From positions 1-64,000 of the forward strand of contig JAMCPM010000015.1 in the NCBI GenBank assembly GCA_023382335.1: DNA of 64,000 nucleotides, written 5' to 3'. Below, one piece after another: positions 14,700-22,896 of the stretch (position 1 is its first letter; each line of letters begins with the position of its first letter). The stretch comes from Actinomycetota bacterium. GTDB lineage: Bacteria > Actinomycetota > Thermoleophilia > BMS3ABIN01. The position numbers were made by a program, and so were the translations under genes. The notes under the pieces are model-generated. The model had not been told where the DNA came from. It was given only the letters and a program-made list of their open reading frames with translations, and did no database searches.

Positions 14700-16388
14700 C
14701 TACTCCGTATACCGCGCCGACAGCTGCCCGTCCTCCAGCCTCATCCGGTGGACGCAGTTGTATGTGCGCCAGCCTCCTGAAAGGTTATAGATGTCGCTGA
14801 AGCCGGCGGCCTTGAGGATTCGGTAGGCCATGTAGCTGCGGATGCCGGTGTAGCAGTAAATGTAGAAAGGTTCCGGCAGCTTCCGGATCTCCTCGATCCT
14901 TGACCTCACTTCATCCACGGGAACAAGCACGGCGCCGCTGACATGCCCCTGTTTATATTCCTTGGGAGTGCGCACGTCGAGCACGGTTCCCGCCGCGGTC
15001 TTTTCCGGATGGTCTTCGGCGTACCAGAAACGGACGATGCCGTCCATGACGTTGGCGCCGACGAAACCGGCCATGTTGACCGCGTCCTTGGCCGAGCCGT
15101 AGGGCGGGGCGTAGGCGAGTTCCTGCTGTTCGAGGTCGTGCACCGTGAGCCCGGCGCGGATCGCCACGGCGAAGACGTCGATGCGCTTGTCGACGCCGTC
15201 GCGCCCGACGATCTGGGCGCCCAGCACCTTGCCGTCTTCGGGGTCGAAGAGCATCTTCAGATGCATGTGGCCGGTGCCGGGATAATACGACGCATGTCCG
15301 AACGGATGGATGTGGATCTTTTCATAGGCGCGCCCCAGAGGCCGCAGGGTCTGCTCGGAAGCGCCGGTGATCGCGGCCGTCTGGCCGAACACCTTGACGA
15401 TGGCGGTCCCCTGCGTGGTCGTGTAGGAACTCTTGCGTCCGCCGAGGTGGTCCGCGGCGATGCGTCCCTGCCGGTTGGCCGGTCCCGCCAGCGGTATGTT
15501 CACCCGCTCGCCGGTAACGGTCTCTTCGACCTCGACCATGTCGCCGACGGCGTAGATGTCGGGGTCGGAGGTCAACATGCGGCCGTCCACCCTGACACCG
15601 CCGCTGGTGCCCAGTTCCAGTCCAGCCGCCGCGGCCAGGCCGGTCTCGGGGCGCACGCCCACCGCCAGCAGCGCCAGGTCGGCAGTGAGGGTCCCGCCGC
15701 CGCCGAGTTCCACGGCGACACGCCCGCCGCCGGCTTCGGCAAAGCTTTTGACTCCGGCGCCCAGATGCACCCGCACACCCTTTTCCTCCAGGTGGTTCTG
15801 CAGCTCGCAGACCATCTCCGGATCGAGGATGGGCAGTACCCGGTCCTGCATCTCCACCAGGTCGACCTCGAGGCCACGCTGCACCAGCGCTTCGGTCATC
15901 TCGAGGCCGATGTAGCCGGCTCCGATGACCACGGCGTGCCCGGCGTCGGCGCTGACGACCCGCTCGATCGTGTCCATGTCGGAGATGTCGCGCAGCACCA
16001 GCACGCGCTCATGATCGATGCCCGGCAGCGGCGGCCTGAGCGGCGCCGCGCCCTGGCTCAGGATCAGCTTGTCGTATGGCTGGTCGTACTCCCGGCCGCT
16101 GGCGCGCTCTCTTACCCGCACCGATTTGCCGGCGCGGTCTATGGTCGTCGCCTCGTGGCCGGTCCTCACGTCGATATTGAATTGCTCGCGGAAGTGCTCC
16201 GGAGTCGCGATCAGCAGGTCGCCGCGTTTTTTGATGTCGCCGCCGATGTGATAGGGAAGGCCGCAGTTGGCGAACGACACGTAGTCGCCGCGCTCCAGCA
16301 TCACGATCTCCACTTCCTCGTCGAGCCGGCGCAGGCGCGCCGCCGCCGAGGCCCCGCCGGCGACCCCGCCGACAATGACAACCTTCAT
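14700..16388 (-). CDS. CoA-disulfide reductase fused to rhodanese domain
   Basis: A 562-residue flavoprotein. Residues 1-450 are a pyridine nucleotide-disulfide oxidoreductase with FAD motif IVGGVAGGASAAARLR, the single redox Cys42 (YVSFANCGLPYHIGG) of CoA-disulfide reductases, NAD motif VIGAGYIGLEM and a dimerisation domain. A C-terminal rhodanese domain follows with Cys512 in YCYTGIRS. Such fusions reduce CoA disulfide, CoA persulfide or polysulfide with NAD(P)H, and some support sulfur respiration. The rhodanese domain could deliver sulfane sulfur. It stands alone; functional ties to the sulfur operon at 42-52 kb are inference. Confidence 0.92.
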   Translation of the reverse strand: MKVVIVGGVAGGASAAARLRRLDEEVEIVMLERGDYVSFANCGLPYHIGGDIKKRGDLLIATPEHFREQFNIDVRTGHEATTIDRAGKSVRVRERASGREYDQPYDKLILSQGAAPLRPPLPGIDHERVLVLRDISDMDTIERVVSADAGHAVVIGAGYIGLEMTEALVQRGLEVDLVEMQDRVLPILDPEMVCELQNHLEEKGVRVHLGAGVKSFAEAGGGRVAVELGGGGTLTADLALLAVGVRPETGLAAAAGLELGTSGGVRVDGRMLTSDPDIYAVGDMVEVEETVTGERVNIPLAGPANRQGRIAADHLGGRKSSYTTTQGTAIVKVFGQTAAITGASEQTLRPLGRAYEKIHIHPFGHASYYPGTGHMHLKMLFDPEDGKVLGAQIVGRDGVDKRIDVFAVAIRAGLTVHDLEQQELAYAPPYGSAKDAVNMAGFVGANVMDGIVRFWYAEDHPEKTAAGTVLDVRTPKEYKQGHVSGAVLVPVDEVRSRIEEIRKLPEPFYIYCYTGIRSYMAYRILKAAGFSDIYNLSGGWRTYNCVHRMRLEDGQLSARYTE

Positions 16389-16476
16389 CTGAAGTTCCTT
16401 TCATCCGCTGGTTAGCTACGCAAACGGATGTTACCCGATTTCCGGGCGGCAAAAAACAGGAGGGAGGAAGGTTGCC

Positions 16477-17586
16477 TCAGATTGCGGTCGGCGCGGCGGC
16501 GCCGAATCTGCGGCTGCCGGCTTTCCATGCCCGGTCGCGCAGCCAGCGCCCGCCCCGCTCGGAATAGCCGCACAGCCATACAAGCAGGAGGAAGAAAACC
16601 AGCGCGATCATCAGTCCGGCAGGAAAGCGGATATTGAAGAGGTTGACCAGGATCAATACCTGAAACATGAGCGTATGGAAAAGGTAGATCGAATATGAGT
16701 CACGCCCCATGCGGGCGATCACCCCCGGCAGCGGCAGCTTCGGCTTCTGGGCGATCGCCGACCAGGTGAAGAAAAATATGCTGGACAGGTAGCCTGTGGC
16801 GATCAGCACTTGATATTTGCGCAGAACGTTGAGGTCATATCTCAACAGGATCGCCAGCCCCAGAAAGGAGTAGCCGGATATTATGAACACCGCCGAGTGC
16901 TTCATCCTCTCGCCATAGGCGCCAAGCAGCCATGGCAGCATCAGGCCGAGAGAGAACAGGAATACGTTGCCCAGGAATATTCCCTCGAACAGCGTCTCGT
17001 TGGGCACCGGGACAGTTATCGAGGTGATGTCATGAAACTTCTTTATAACTTCCCCGTACTTCCAGCTGACCAGCAGCAAAGCGGCCATGAGAGCCAGATT
17101 GAAGAACATGTAATTGCGGCCGCCCAGTTTTTTGCGAAGCAGATACAGAAACGGCGATAAGAAATAGCACATCACGATCGAGCTGATGAACCAGAAAGGC
17201 GAAGTGAGGAATGGGGATCCTGCGTAGACCCCGATTATCCCGGCGACGCCCATCTGCCTCACCGGAAACAGATCGGGCTGGAGTATCGCCGTCAGGGTAA
17301 GCGCGGCCCAGAATAGCGGATAGATCCTCAGCAGCCGGTCGAGATAGTAACGCCAGATCACCTGATAGCTTCCGCCGCCGCCGGCAAACCTCTTTTCGAA
17401 CGAATGGAAGGCGCCGTAGCCGGCCAGGATGAAAAAGACCGACATGAAGCCGTAGCCATAGCCGTTGAGATACTGATCGTAGAAATCGGGATCGTACATG
17501 CCGGCGTAGTGGGTGATCACGACGGCGATGATGCCCAGTCCGCGAAGATAGCTGGTTACATCCCTGGTATTGTTGGTTTCATCCAA
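16477..17586 (-). CDS. Acyltransferase 3 family membrane protein (paralogue A)
   Basis: A 369-residue integral membrane protein with about ten hydrophobic segments and the family opening YLRGLGIIAVVITHYAGMY, which includes the essential His. FSVFFILAGYGAFHSFEKR-like and RDSYSIYLFHTLMFQ motifs are further family marks. Members O-acylate cell-surface sugars, lipids or peptidoglycan. It is a close paralogue of the next gene upstream, 12 bases away, so the pair arose by tandem duplication and is co-transcribed. The acyl acceptor is unknown. Confidence 0.88.
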   Translation of the reverse strand: MDETNNTRDVTSYLRGLGIIAVVITHYAGMYDPDFYDQYLNGYGYGFMSVFFILAGYGAFHSFEKRFAGGGGSYQVIWRYYLDRLLRIYPLFWAALTLTAILQPDLFPVRQMGVAGIIGVYAGSPFLTSPFWFISSIVMCYFLSPFLYLLRKKLGGRNYMFFNLALMAALLLVSWKYGEVIKKFHDITSITVPVPNETLFEGIFLGNVFLFSLGLMLPWLLGAYGERMKHSAVFIISGYSFLGLAILLRYDLNVLRKYQVLIATGYLSSIFFFTWSAIAQKPKLPLPGVIARMGRDSYSIYLFHTLMFQVLILVNLFNIRFPAGLMIALVFFLLLVWLCGYSERGGRWLRDRAWKAGSRRFGAAAPTAI

Positions 17587-17598
17587 AAGGGCGCCCGG

Positions 17599-18720
17599 TC
17601 AGGAGGCGATGGGCTCACTGCCGGCTTCGGCCGGTGCGATCTTCCTTCTGGCGAAACGCCAGACCCGGTTGCGAAAAGCGCGCGCACCTTTCTCGGAAAC
17701 GATGCAGAACCAGATGAGAGGCGGGAACAGCAGGAACACGATGGCCAGGCTGAGCGGCAGCCGTTTCTGGAACAGGTTGACCATGATCAGGATCTGGAAT
17801 AGAAGTGCGTGGAAAAGATAGAGCGAATAGGAATATCGGCCCATCAGGCCGATGAGGCCTTTCATGGGCAGCATCGGTTTCACCACTACCGTCGACCAGC
17901 AGAAGAAGAATACGCTGGAGTAGTAGCCCACCTCGGCGATCAGCTGGCCGCGCTGAAGCACCAGCACGTCGTACCTGAGAATGAACGACAGACCCAGCAG
18001 CGAACCGGCTGAAACAAGAAATACCACCCAGCTTCTCATCCTCTCTCCGTACTCACGGATCAGCCCCGGTGTCATCAACCCCAGCGAGAACAGCAGGACG
18101 TTCCCCAGGAAGATGCCACGGTAGAGGATCACATTCGGGTCAGGAATCGTCCACGATGTCAATCGCTGGAGGCGCCCCACAAACTCCATGTAATCCTGGC
18201 TTACCAGCAGCAGCACGGCGCCCAGGGCCAGATTGAACAGGATGAATTTTCGCACGCGGATCTTCTTGAGGATCATGTAGAGGAACGGCGCAAATATGTA
18301 GCACTGGATTATCGAGCTGATGAACCACAGGGGAGTGGTGACGACAGGCAGGGCGGCGACGACGGCCAGCAGTTGCGCGATGCTCATGTCGCCGACGGGA
18401 AAGTACTGGGGCTCGATGAACGCCGTCAGCAGCAGTGCCACCCAGTAGAGAGGGTAGATCCTCAGGACCCTGTCCAGGAGATACTTGGCGATGACGCGGA
18501 AGCTGGTATTGTGGGCGGCGAAGCGCTTCTCAAAGGAGAAAAAACCGCCATAGCCGGCCAGGATGAAGAAGATCGCCATGAAGGCGTTGCCGTAGTTGCT
18601 GAGGTAATGCGAATAGAAGTCAGAGTCGTACATGCCCGAATAGTGCGTGATCAGAACGGCGATGACGCCCAGACCGCGTAGGTAGTCGGTAATGTCCCTG
18701 CTGCTCTTGGATTCTGTCAT
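17599..18720 (-). CDS. Acyltransferase 3 family membrane protein (paralogue B)
   Basis: A 373-residue multi-pass membrane acyltransferase. The ATG at 18720 is chosen because MTESKSSRDITDYLRGLGVIAV aligns with the start of the neighbouring paralogue; an ATG at 18744 would add eight residues. It has the catalytic His in AVLITHYSGMYD and RYSYSLYLFHALLFQ. It is first in a two-gene operon. Having two similar enzymes suggests related but distinct acceptors or acyl positions. Confidence 0.86.
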   Translation of the reverse strand: MTESKSSRDITDYLRGLGVIAVLITHYSGMYDSDFYSHYLSNYGNAFMAIFFILAGYGGFFSFEKRFAAHNTSFRVIAKYLLDRVLRIYPLYWVALLLTAFIEPQYFPVGDMSIAQLLAVVAALPVVTTPLWFISSIIQCYIFAPFLYMILKKIRVRKFILFNLALGAVLLLVSQDYMEFVGRLQRLTSWTIPDPNVILYRGIFLGNVLLFSLGLMTPGLIREYGERMRSWVVFLVSAGSLLGLSFILRYDVLVLQRGQLIAEVGYYSSVFFFCWSTVVVKPMLPMKGLIGLMGRYSYSLYLFHALLFQILIMVNLFQKRLPLSLAIVFLLFPPLIWFCIVSEKGARAFRNRVWRFARRKIAPAEAGSEPIAS

Positions 18721-18801
18721 TATTGCGGGCAAGACTTCAGGCATATAAATAAAAATTCCTAACTAATTATACTATCTCGATTAGGTAAGTAAAGATGGAG
18801 G

Positions 18802-18840
18802 GGCCGATCCGGCCATATGAGGCTGATAATCTGGCCTCAT
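18802..18840. other. Two small hairpins in intergenic region
   Basis: GGCCG-ATC-CGGCC (18802-18814) is followed by ATGAGGC...GCCTCAT (18817-18840). They lie between divergent genes, with no T run, so they are not terminators of the usual type. Role unknown. Confidence 0.35.
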
Positions 18841-18989
18841 TGGGTCAGTCTGGGGCCAGGCGGGGAGTTTTCCCAGAGATGGTGGACCTTGGGTGACCCG
18901 TGGAAGAGCCCCGCGCCTGTTTAACCGGCCCGTATTTTATGTTACCATCACATCCCAAATAGTTATCAATATCAACTTGTGGAGGGGCA

Positions 18990-19523
18990 ATGGGGAGCTT
19001 GAGGCTGGGCGTCAGCCTTTCATTTCTGATAGTTCTTGTGTCGCTGCTCGGCGCAGTGGCAGCCGGAACCGCAATGGCGGCCGCAGGTGAAGCCAGGGTC
19101 ACAAGCGAAGTGACAGCCGCGGGCCAAGCTACGGCTACAGGCCAGGCTACGGCTGCGATCACCCCGGTCTGCGGGCAACCGCAGCTCGGCTTCAGCCAGA
19201 TCCGGGCCTACTGGCCCAGTTATGCCGACTACATTTCCGGAAATCTGTCGGTGGACGACAGGATCACCAATCACGGACCCGGTGAGGCCCAGAACGTATA
19301 TGTCATGGGCACGGTCAACACTAATGGCGTGACCGCTACGAATATCCCGATCAACGTCGGCAACATCGCCGGATACGGAATTGCGGAGCTTACCGTTCAG
19401 TACTCCCTGCCGCAAGCCCTGCTGGCGGGCGGCAGCTTCAGATCGACCGTGTATGTCTTTGCCGGCGATGGCTGCGGAAACTACTTCAGCTATCCGGGGC
19501 CATTGCCAGGGGACTGCACCTGA
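18990..19523 (+). CDS. Secreted hypothetical protein
   Basis: A 177-residue protein with a signal peptide (GVSLSFLIVLVSLLGAVAAGTAMAAA) and a short Ala/Thr/Gln-rich repeat (TAAGQATATGQATA). The mature part contains ITNHGPGEAQNVYVMGTVNTN and IAELTVQYSLPQALLAGGSF, resembling a CARDB/DUF11-like beta-sandwich domain often found on cell surfaces. It carries two cysteines near the C-terminus. GGAGGGG precedes the ATG. No cell-wall anchor is seen, so it is probably released or loosely bound. Confidence 0.7.
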   Translation: MGSLRLGVSLSFLIVLVSLLGAVAAGTAMAAAGEARVTSEVTAAGQATATGQATAAITPVCGQPQLGFSQIRAYWPSYADYISGNLSVDDRITNHGPGEAQNVYVMGTVNTNGVTATNIPINVGNIAGYGIAELTVQYSLPQALLAGGSFRSTVYVFAGDGCGNYFSYPGPLPGDCT

Positions 19524-19559
19524 GGCGCCTGATGCCGGTGGGTTCCACCGGCCACCAGC

Positions 19560-20423
19560 CTAGCCGGCTCCGGCTACGTCCCTGCGGCGCAGGATATACG
19601 CCGAGACTCCCAGGAAAAGCACAACATAGGCAGTCATCACCAGGGCCGCCTGTAATGTAGGCACGGACGGCCCGGCAAAGCCTCCGCCGCCTCCGCCGCC
19701 GCCCCCGCCTCCCGACTGCATGGAAACCCCCAGAGCCGAGATCAGCGCGGTGCCGTTAGTCCGCAACAAGCCCTTGGATATCTGCAGCAGGAAATCGATC
19801 TGGCTGCTGAAACCGGCGATGACGTTCTCGACGACCAGGCTGTAGATGATGCCCAGGCCGATAGCCAGCGCGGTACCACTAGACAGGATCGATATCAAAA
19901 TGCCAAAAGCGCTCCACGCAGCCATGATCAACCAGGCTGCGCCCAGCGCCCGCACGACGTCCCATAGCGGCGGCAGCAGCACGGTCTGTCCTTCACGCCA
20001 GGCGACATACAGGCTGAACAGGAGCCCGATAAAAAAGACGAGGACCACGAACGGCACCAGCGCTATGGCGAGGGCGCCTGTCTTGGAGAAGAATATCCTG
20101 GTGCGGCTGGCCTTCTGCGTGAAGACCGGCGTCAGCGTTCCCCAGGAGAATTCACTTCCCATCGAAAGCACCGCCAGGATGAGCACGAACACGACGCCGA
20201 AGAACGAGACCGAGTTAAGCGCGTTGGAGATGATGTTCTGCGGCAATATCAACTGCAAGAGGACCAGGCCCGAAATGTTCCGGTGAAAGGCGAGGCCCCT
20301 GAGAAAGGCGACGTAAGGCAGTATATATGTGAACAGCAGTGACGCACCCAGCCAGAATCCGAGCAGGACCCATACGGCGGCGCGCTTTCTCAGCAGCAAC
20401 AGCTCCGCGATCAGGCTATTCAT
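19560..20423 (-). CDS. ABC-2 type transporter permease
   Basis: A 287-residue membrane protein with about six hydrophobic segments (for example VWVLLGFWLGASLLFTYIL and ALVPFVVLVFFIGLLFSL). A run of ten glycines lies in a loop near residue 245. Start chosen at MNSLIAELLL because GAGAGGAGCGGG lies just upstream inside the end of the ATPase gene; the two overlap by eight bases. With the upstream ATPase it forms a two-component exporter of the BcrA/NatA type. Substrate unknown. Confidence 0.85.
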   Translation of the reverse strand: MNSLIAELLLLRKRAAVWVLLGFWLGASLLFTYILPYVAFLRGLAFHRNISGLVLLQLILPQNIISNALNSVSFFGVVFVLILAVLSMGSEFSWGTLTPVFTQKASRTRIFFSKTGALAIALVPFVVLVFFIGLLFSLYVAWREGQTVLLPPLWDVVRALGAAWLIMAAWSAFGILISILSSGTALAIGLGIIYSLVVENVIAGFSSQIDFLLQISKGLLRTNGTALISALGVSMQSGGGGGGGGGGGFAGPSVPTLQAALVMTAYVVLFLGVSAYILRRRDVAGAG

Positions 20424-21309
20424 TCCCGCTCCTCTCCAGGGCAGCAAGAGGCTCCGAATGTCTTGCGTCCGGCGCCTCGGTCAGGTCCAGGAAGACGCTC
20501 TCCAGTGAAAGCTGGATGGTGCTGATCTCGCTGACCTCGATGCCCGAGGTCACCAGCAGACGGTTGATCTCGGCGGCGCGCGACGGGTCGGCCTCTACAA
20601 TGAGCACGTTTGTGTCCATCGATTCCATCTTGCCGATTCCCGACATCGAAGCCAGAAGCAGGCGCGCCTTGTCTATGGGATCGGCCTGCAGGCGCAGCCT
20701 CTGCCCGCTGCGCAGATCGTCCATCGTCCCTTCGGTGACGACTTTTCCCGCCTTGACGACGCCAACGCGGTCACATATCTGCTCCAGCTCGCCCATCAGG
20801 TGGCTGGAGAGCAGCACCGTGCGGTTGTCCCTGCCCAGCTGGCGGATCAGCCGCCGCATCTCGGCCATGCCGGCCGGGTCTAGACCGTTTGTGGGCTCGT
20901 CCAGGATGAGCAGTTCGGGGTCCTTGAGCAGCGCCGCGGCCATTCCCAGCCGCTGCTTCATTCCCAGTGAGTAAGTTTTAAAGCGGCTGCCTGCCCGCTT
21001 GGAAAGTTCGACTTCTTCGAGGACCGGCCCGATGCGGGAGTAATCGACGTCCGCATGGCGCGCCATCACCCGAAGGTTGTCGCGCCCGGAAAGGAAAGGA
21101 TAGAAAGCCGGCGTTTCCACCAGAGAGCCCAAGCGCGCCAGCGCCTCGGGGCTGCCGGGTTTCCTGCCCAGCACGGTGCAGGAACCCGAGGTCGGGCGCA
21201 CCAGCCCCAGCAGCATCCGCAGAGTGGTCGTCTTGCCGGCGCCGTTGGGGCCGACAAAGCCGTAGACTTCGCCGCGTTTTACCTTCATCGAGAGACCGTC
21301 CACGGCCAT
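20416..21309 (-). CDS. ABC-2 exporter ATP-binding protein
   Basis: An ATPase of the BcrA/NatA class: Walker A GPNGAGKTT, signature YSLGMKQRL, Walker B LLILDEPTNGLD and H-loop SSH are all present. From ATG 21309 the protein is 297 residues, but the usual first strand is encoded just upstream in the same frame (VIETTDLSKAYG, ending at 21354) with no ATG, GTG or TTG before the in-frame stop near 21405. The true start may be ATC at 21364-21366 or ATA, or a base may be missing from the sequence. The permease gene follows with an eight-base overlap. Confidence 0.87.
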   Translation of the reverse strand: MAVDGLSMKVKRGEVYGFVGPNGAGKTTTLRMLLGLVRPTSGSCTVLGRKPGSPEALARLGSLVETPAFYPFLSGRDNLRVMARHADVDYSRIGPVLEEVELSKRAGSRFKTYSLGMKQRLGMAAALLKDPELLILDEPTNGLDPAGMAEMRRLIRQLGRDNRTVLLSSHLMGELEQICDRVGVVKAGKVVTEGTMDDLRSGQRLRLQADPIDKARLLLASMSGIGKMESMDTNVLIVEADPSRAAEINRLLVTSGIEVSEISTIQLSLESVFLDLTEAPDARHSEPLAALERSGNE

Positions 21310-21510
21310 GATGTTCTCGCCGTAGGCTTTGCTTAAGTCCGTGGTCTCTATTACATATTCGTTGATGTCCCGCTCCTGTTCATGTGACCGGGCAACCCCT
21401 CATTGCGTGTGACCGGGCAACCGCCCACAGCATTATATATACCCGTCGCCCGCAGAATAAAAAAACAGGTTGCCTGTAGTAATGCAGGCGGGGTGATCTG
21501 CTCAGAGAAA

Positions 21511-21533
21511 GGGGCGGCCCGAAGGGCCGCCCC
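21511..21533 (-). terminator. Rho-independent terminator
   Basis: A perfect ten-base stem (21511-21520 with 21524-21533), read on the minus strand, is capped by a UUCG loop and followed by TTTCTCT. It lies 28 bases past the stop of the lipoprotein-like gene and should end that transcript. Confidence 0.75.
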
Positions 21534-21560
21534 GATCATATATACCAGCTAGTGCCTTGA

Positions 21561-22658
21561 TTACCCGTTAGTAGACGTACCGGTCCCGCGTCCGCGATGT
21601 TCGCCCGGCTGTCCGGAGTCGCTGCTGCCTTTGTGGACGCCGAACGGGCCGATCAGGCCCTTGAGCGGCGTGATGGTGCCGTCAGGCCTGGTGATCTGGA
21701 ATGACTCGCCGAAGTGCGAGAACTTGACGGTCGCGTCCAGCTTGACCGAGGTGATTCCCTTGAGGACGGAATCGATCCTGGCGGAGTCAGTGCTGCCAGC
21801 TTTCTGCGGCACCAGCCCTGCCAGTGAAGACGGGTTGATCTCGATCGCTGCCTTGGCCTGGACCAGGTTGCCGCTGCCGTCGATCCACCAGTCAAGGTTG
21901 ACCTGCTTGACGGCGCTTTCGATCTGGGCCCTGGCGGCGTCGAGGCGGTCGGCCTCGGCCGTCTTGCCGGCGTTCCTGGCGGCGGTCGATGCTTCCGCGA
22001 GCGCCTTGTCGACGTCAACGGTGGCGGAAGTATGGGTCGCGGTCACGCCGTCGATGTCTTCCTGCCCCACGGTCTTGACGTCTTTCAGCAGCGCCTTGGG
22101 TCCACCCGGGAAGGCTGCCGCGATGGCGGCCTTGTCGGGCTTGGCCGCGCCGCCGGAATTCTCGGCGTCAGGCTTCTGGCCGTGGTGTCCCTCGAGGCTG
22201 CCGGTGTCGTACCAGGCGCCGCCGAGCTTGACGTAGATGTCCTTGTCGATGGCGACGAACTGCAGGTCTGACAGGGCGCCGTTGACCAGGCCGCCCAGGG
22301 CCGCGTTGCCACCGCCGCCGTTACCGGCGGTCAGCTTCTGCACGATGGCGTCGACGCCGCTCAGCTGCAGGTTGCCCTGCACCTGGGGGCCATTGTCGCC
22401 CTTCTGCACATCGGCGCTGCCGGTCGCCTCGAGATTCAGCGGCAGGATGCCCTGCAGTTTGGGATTGACCGCGGAAAGGTCACCGGTCACCTGCAGGTTG
22501 ACGTCGTAATCGACGTGCCTGGAAGTGCCGTCACTTTGTGTTGCCGGCGCCTGTCCGGAGTCCCCGGATTGCGCCAGTGCATAGCTTCCCAGCCCGGCTA
22601 TCACGACGATAACGGCGACCAGGACGCCAAACAATGGAAATTTATGTCTTTTGAGCAT
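21561..22658 (-). CDS. Secreted/membrane-anchored LppX/LprG-like protein
   Basis: A 365-residue protein starting at ATG 22658 behind GAGGAGG; longer in-frame starts lack a ribosome site. An N-terminal hydrophobic segment (FPLFGVLVAVIVVIAGLGSYALA) is a signal or anchor, but no lipobox cysteine follows, unlike true LppX. The body (VNLQVTGDLSAVNPKLQGILPLNLEATGSADV, IYVKLGGAWYDTG, VDWWIDGSGNLVQAKAAIEI) resembles the LppX/LprAFG/LolA-type half-barrel that carries lipids between membrane and envelope. A Gly/Ser/His-rich C-terminal tail ends it. Confidence 0.7.
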   Translation of the reverse strand: MLKRHKFPLFGVLVAVIVVIAGLGSYALAQSGDSGQAPATQSDGTSRHVDYDVNLQVTGDLSAVNPKLQGILPLNLEATGSADVQKGDNGPQVQGNLQLSGVDAIVQKLTAGNGGGGNAALGGLVNGALSDLQFVAIDKDIYVKLGGAWYDTGSLEGHHGQKPDAENSGGAAKPDKAAIAAAFPGGPKALLKDVKTVGQEDIDGVTATHTSATVDVDKALAEASTAARNAGKTAEADRLDAARAQIESAVKQVNLDWWIDGSGNLVQAKAAIEINPSSLAGLVPQKAGSTDSARIDSVLKGITSVKLDATVKFSHFGESFQITRPDGTITPLKGLIGPFGVHKGSSDSGQPGEHRGRGTGTSTNG

Positions 22659-22896
22659 ACTGCTTACCTCCTCGAGGGCAGCGGCAGCGGCCGAGCCTTC
22701 ATAGTTAAAAACAAGATAAATTCTAGCACCGTCCACCCGCCCGGTTATTAAGTTCATGTAAAGTCTCTGTAAATAATTGCCGCATTTACAGGCTTATCCT
22801 CACTGGTGGGGACATGCGAAAAAAGGCAATTTAGTGGTATCATGATTTTCAGCAAGTCACTGCCCGACAACCAATTGTCTTTCCAAGGCCATCAGT

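Noticed and set aside
14943-16415. Long open frame (490 codons) on the plus strand
   Set aside because: It lies opposite the CoA-disulfide reductase gene, has His/Asp/Arg-rich composition with no family resemblance, and is the usual antisense shadow of a GC-rich gene.
19532-19552. GCCGGTGG...CCACCGGC hairpin as a terminator between convergent genes
   Set aside because: It has no T run on either strand, so termination cannot be claimed from sequence alone.
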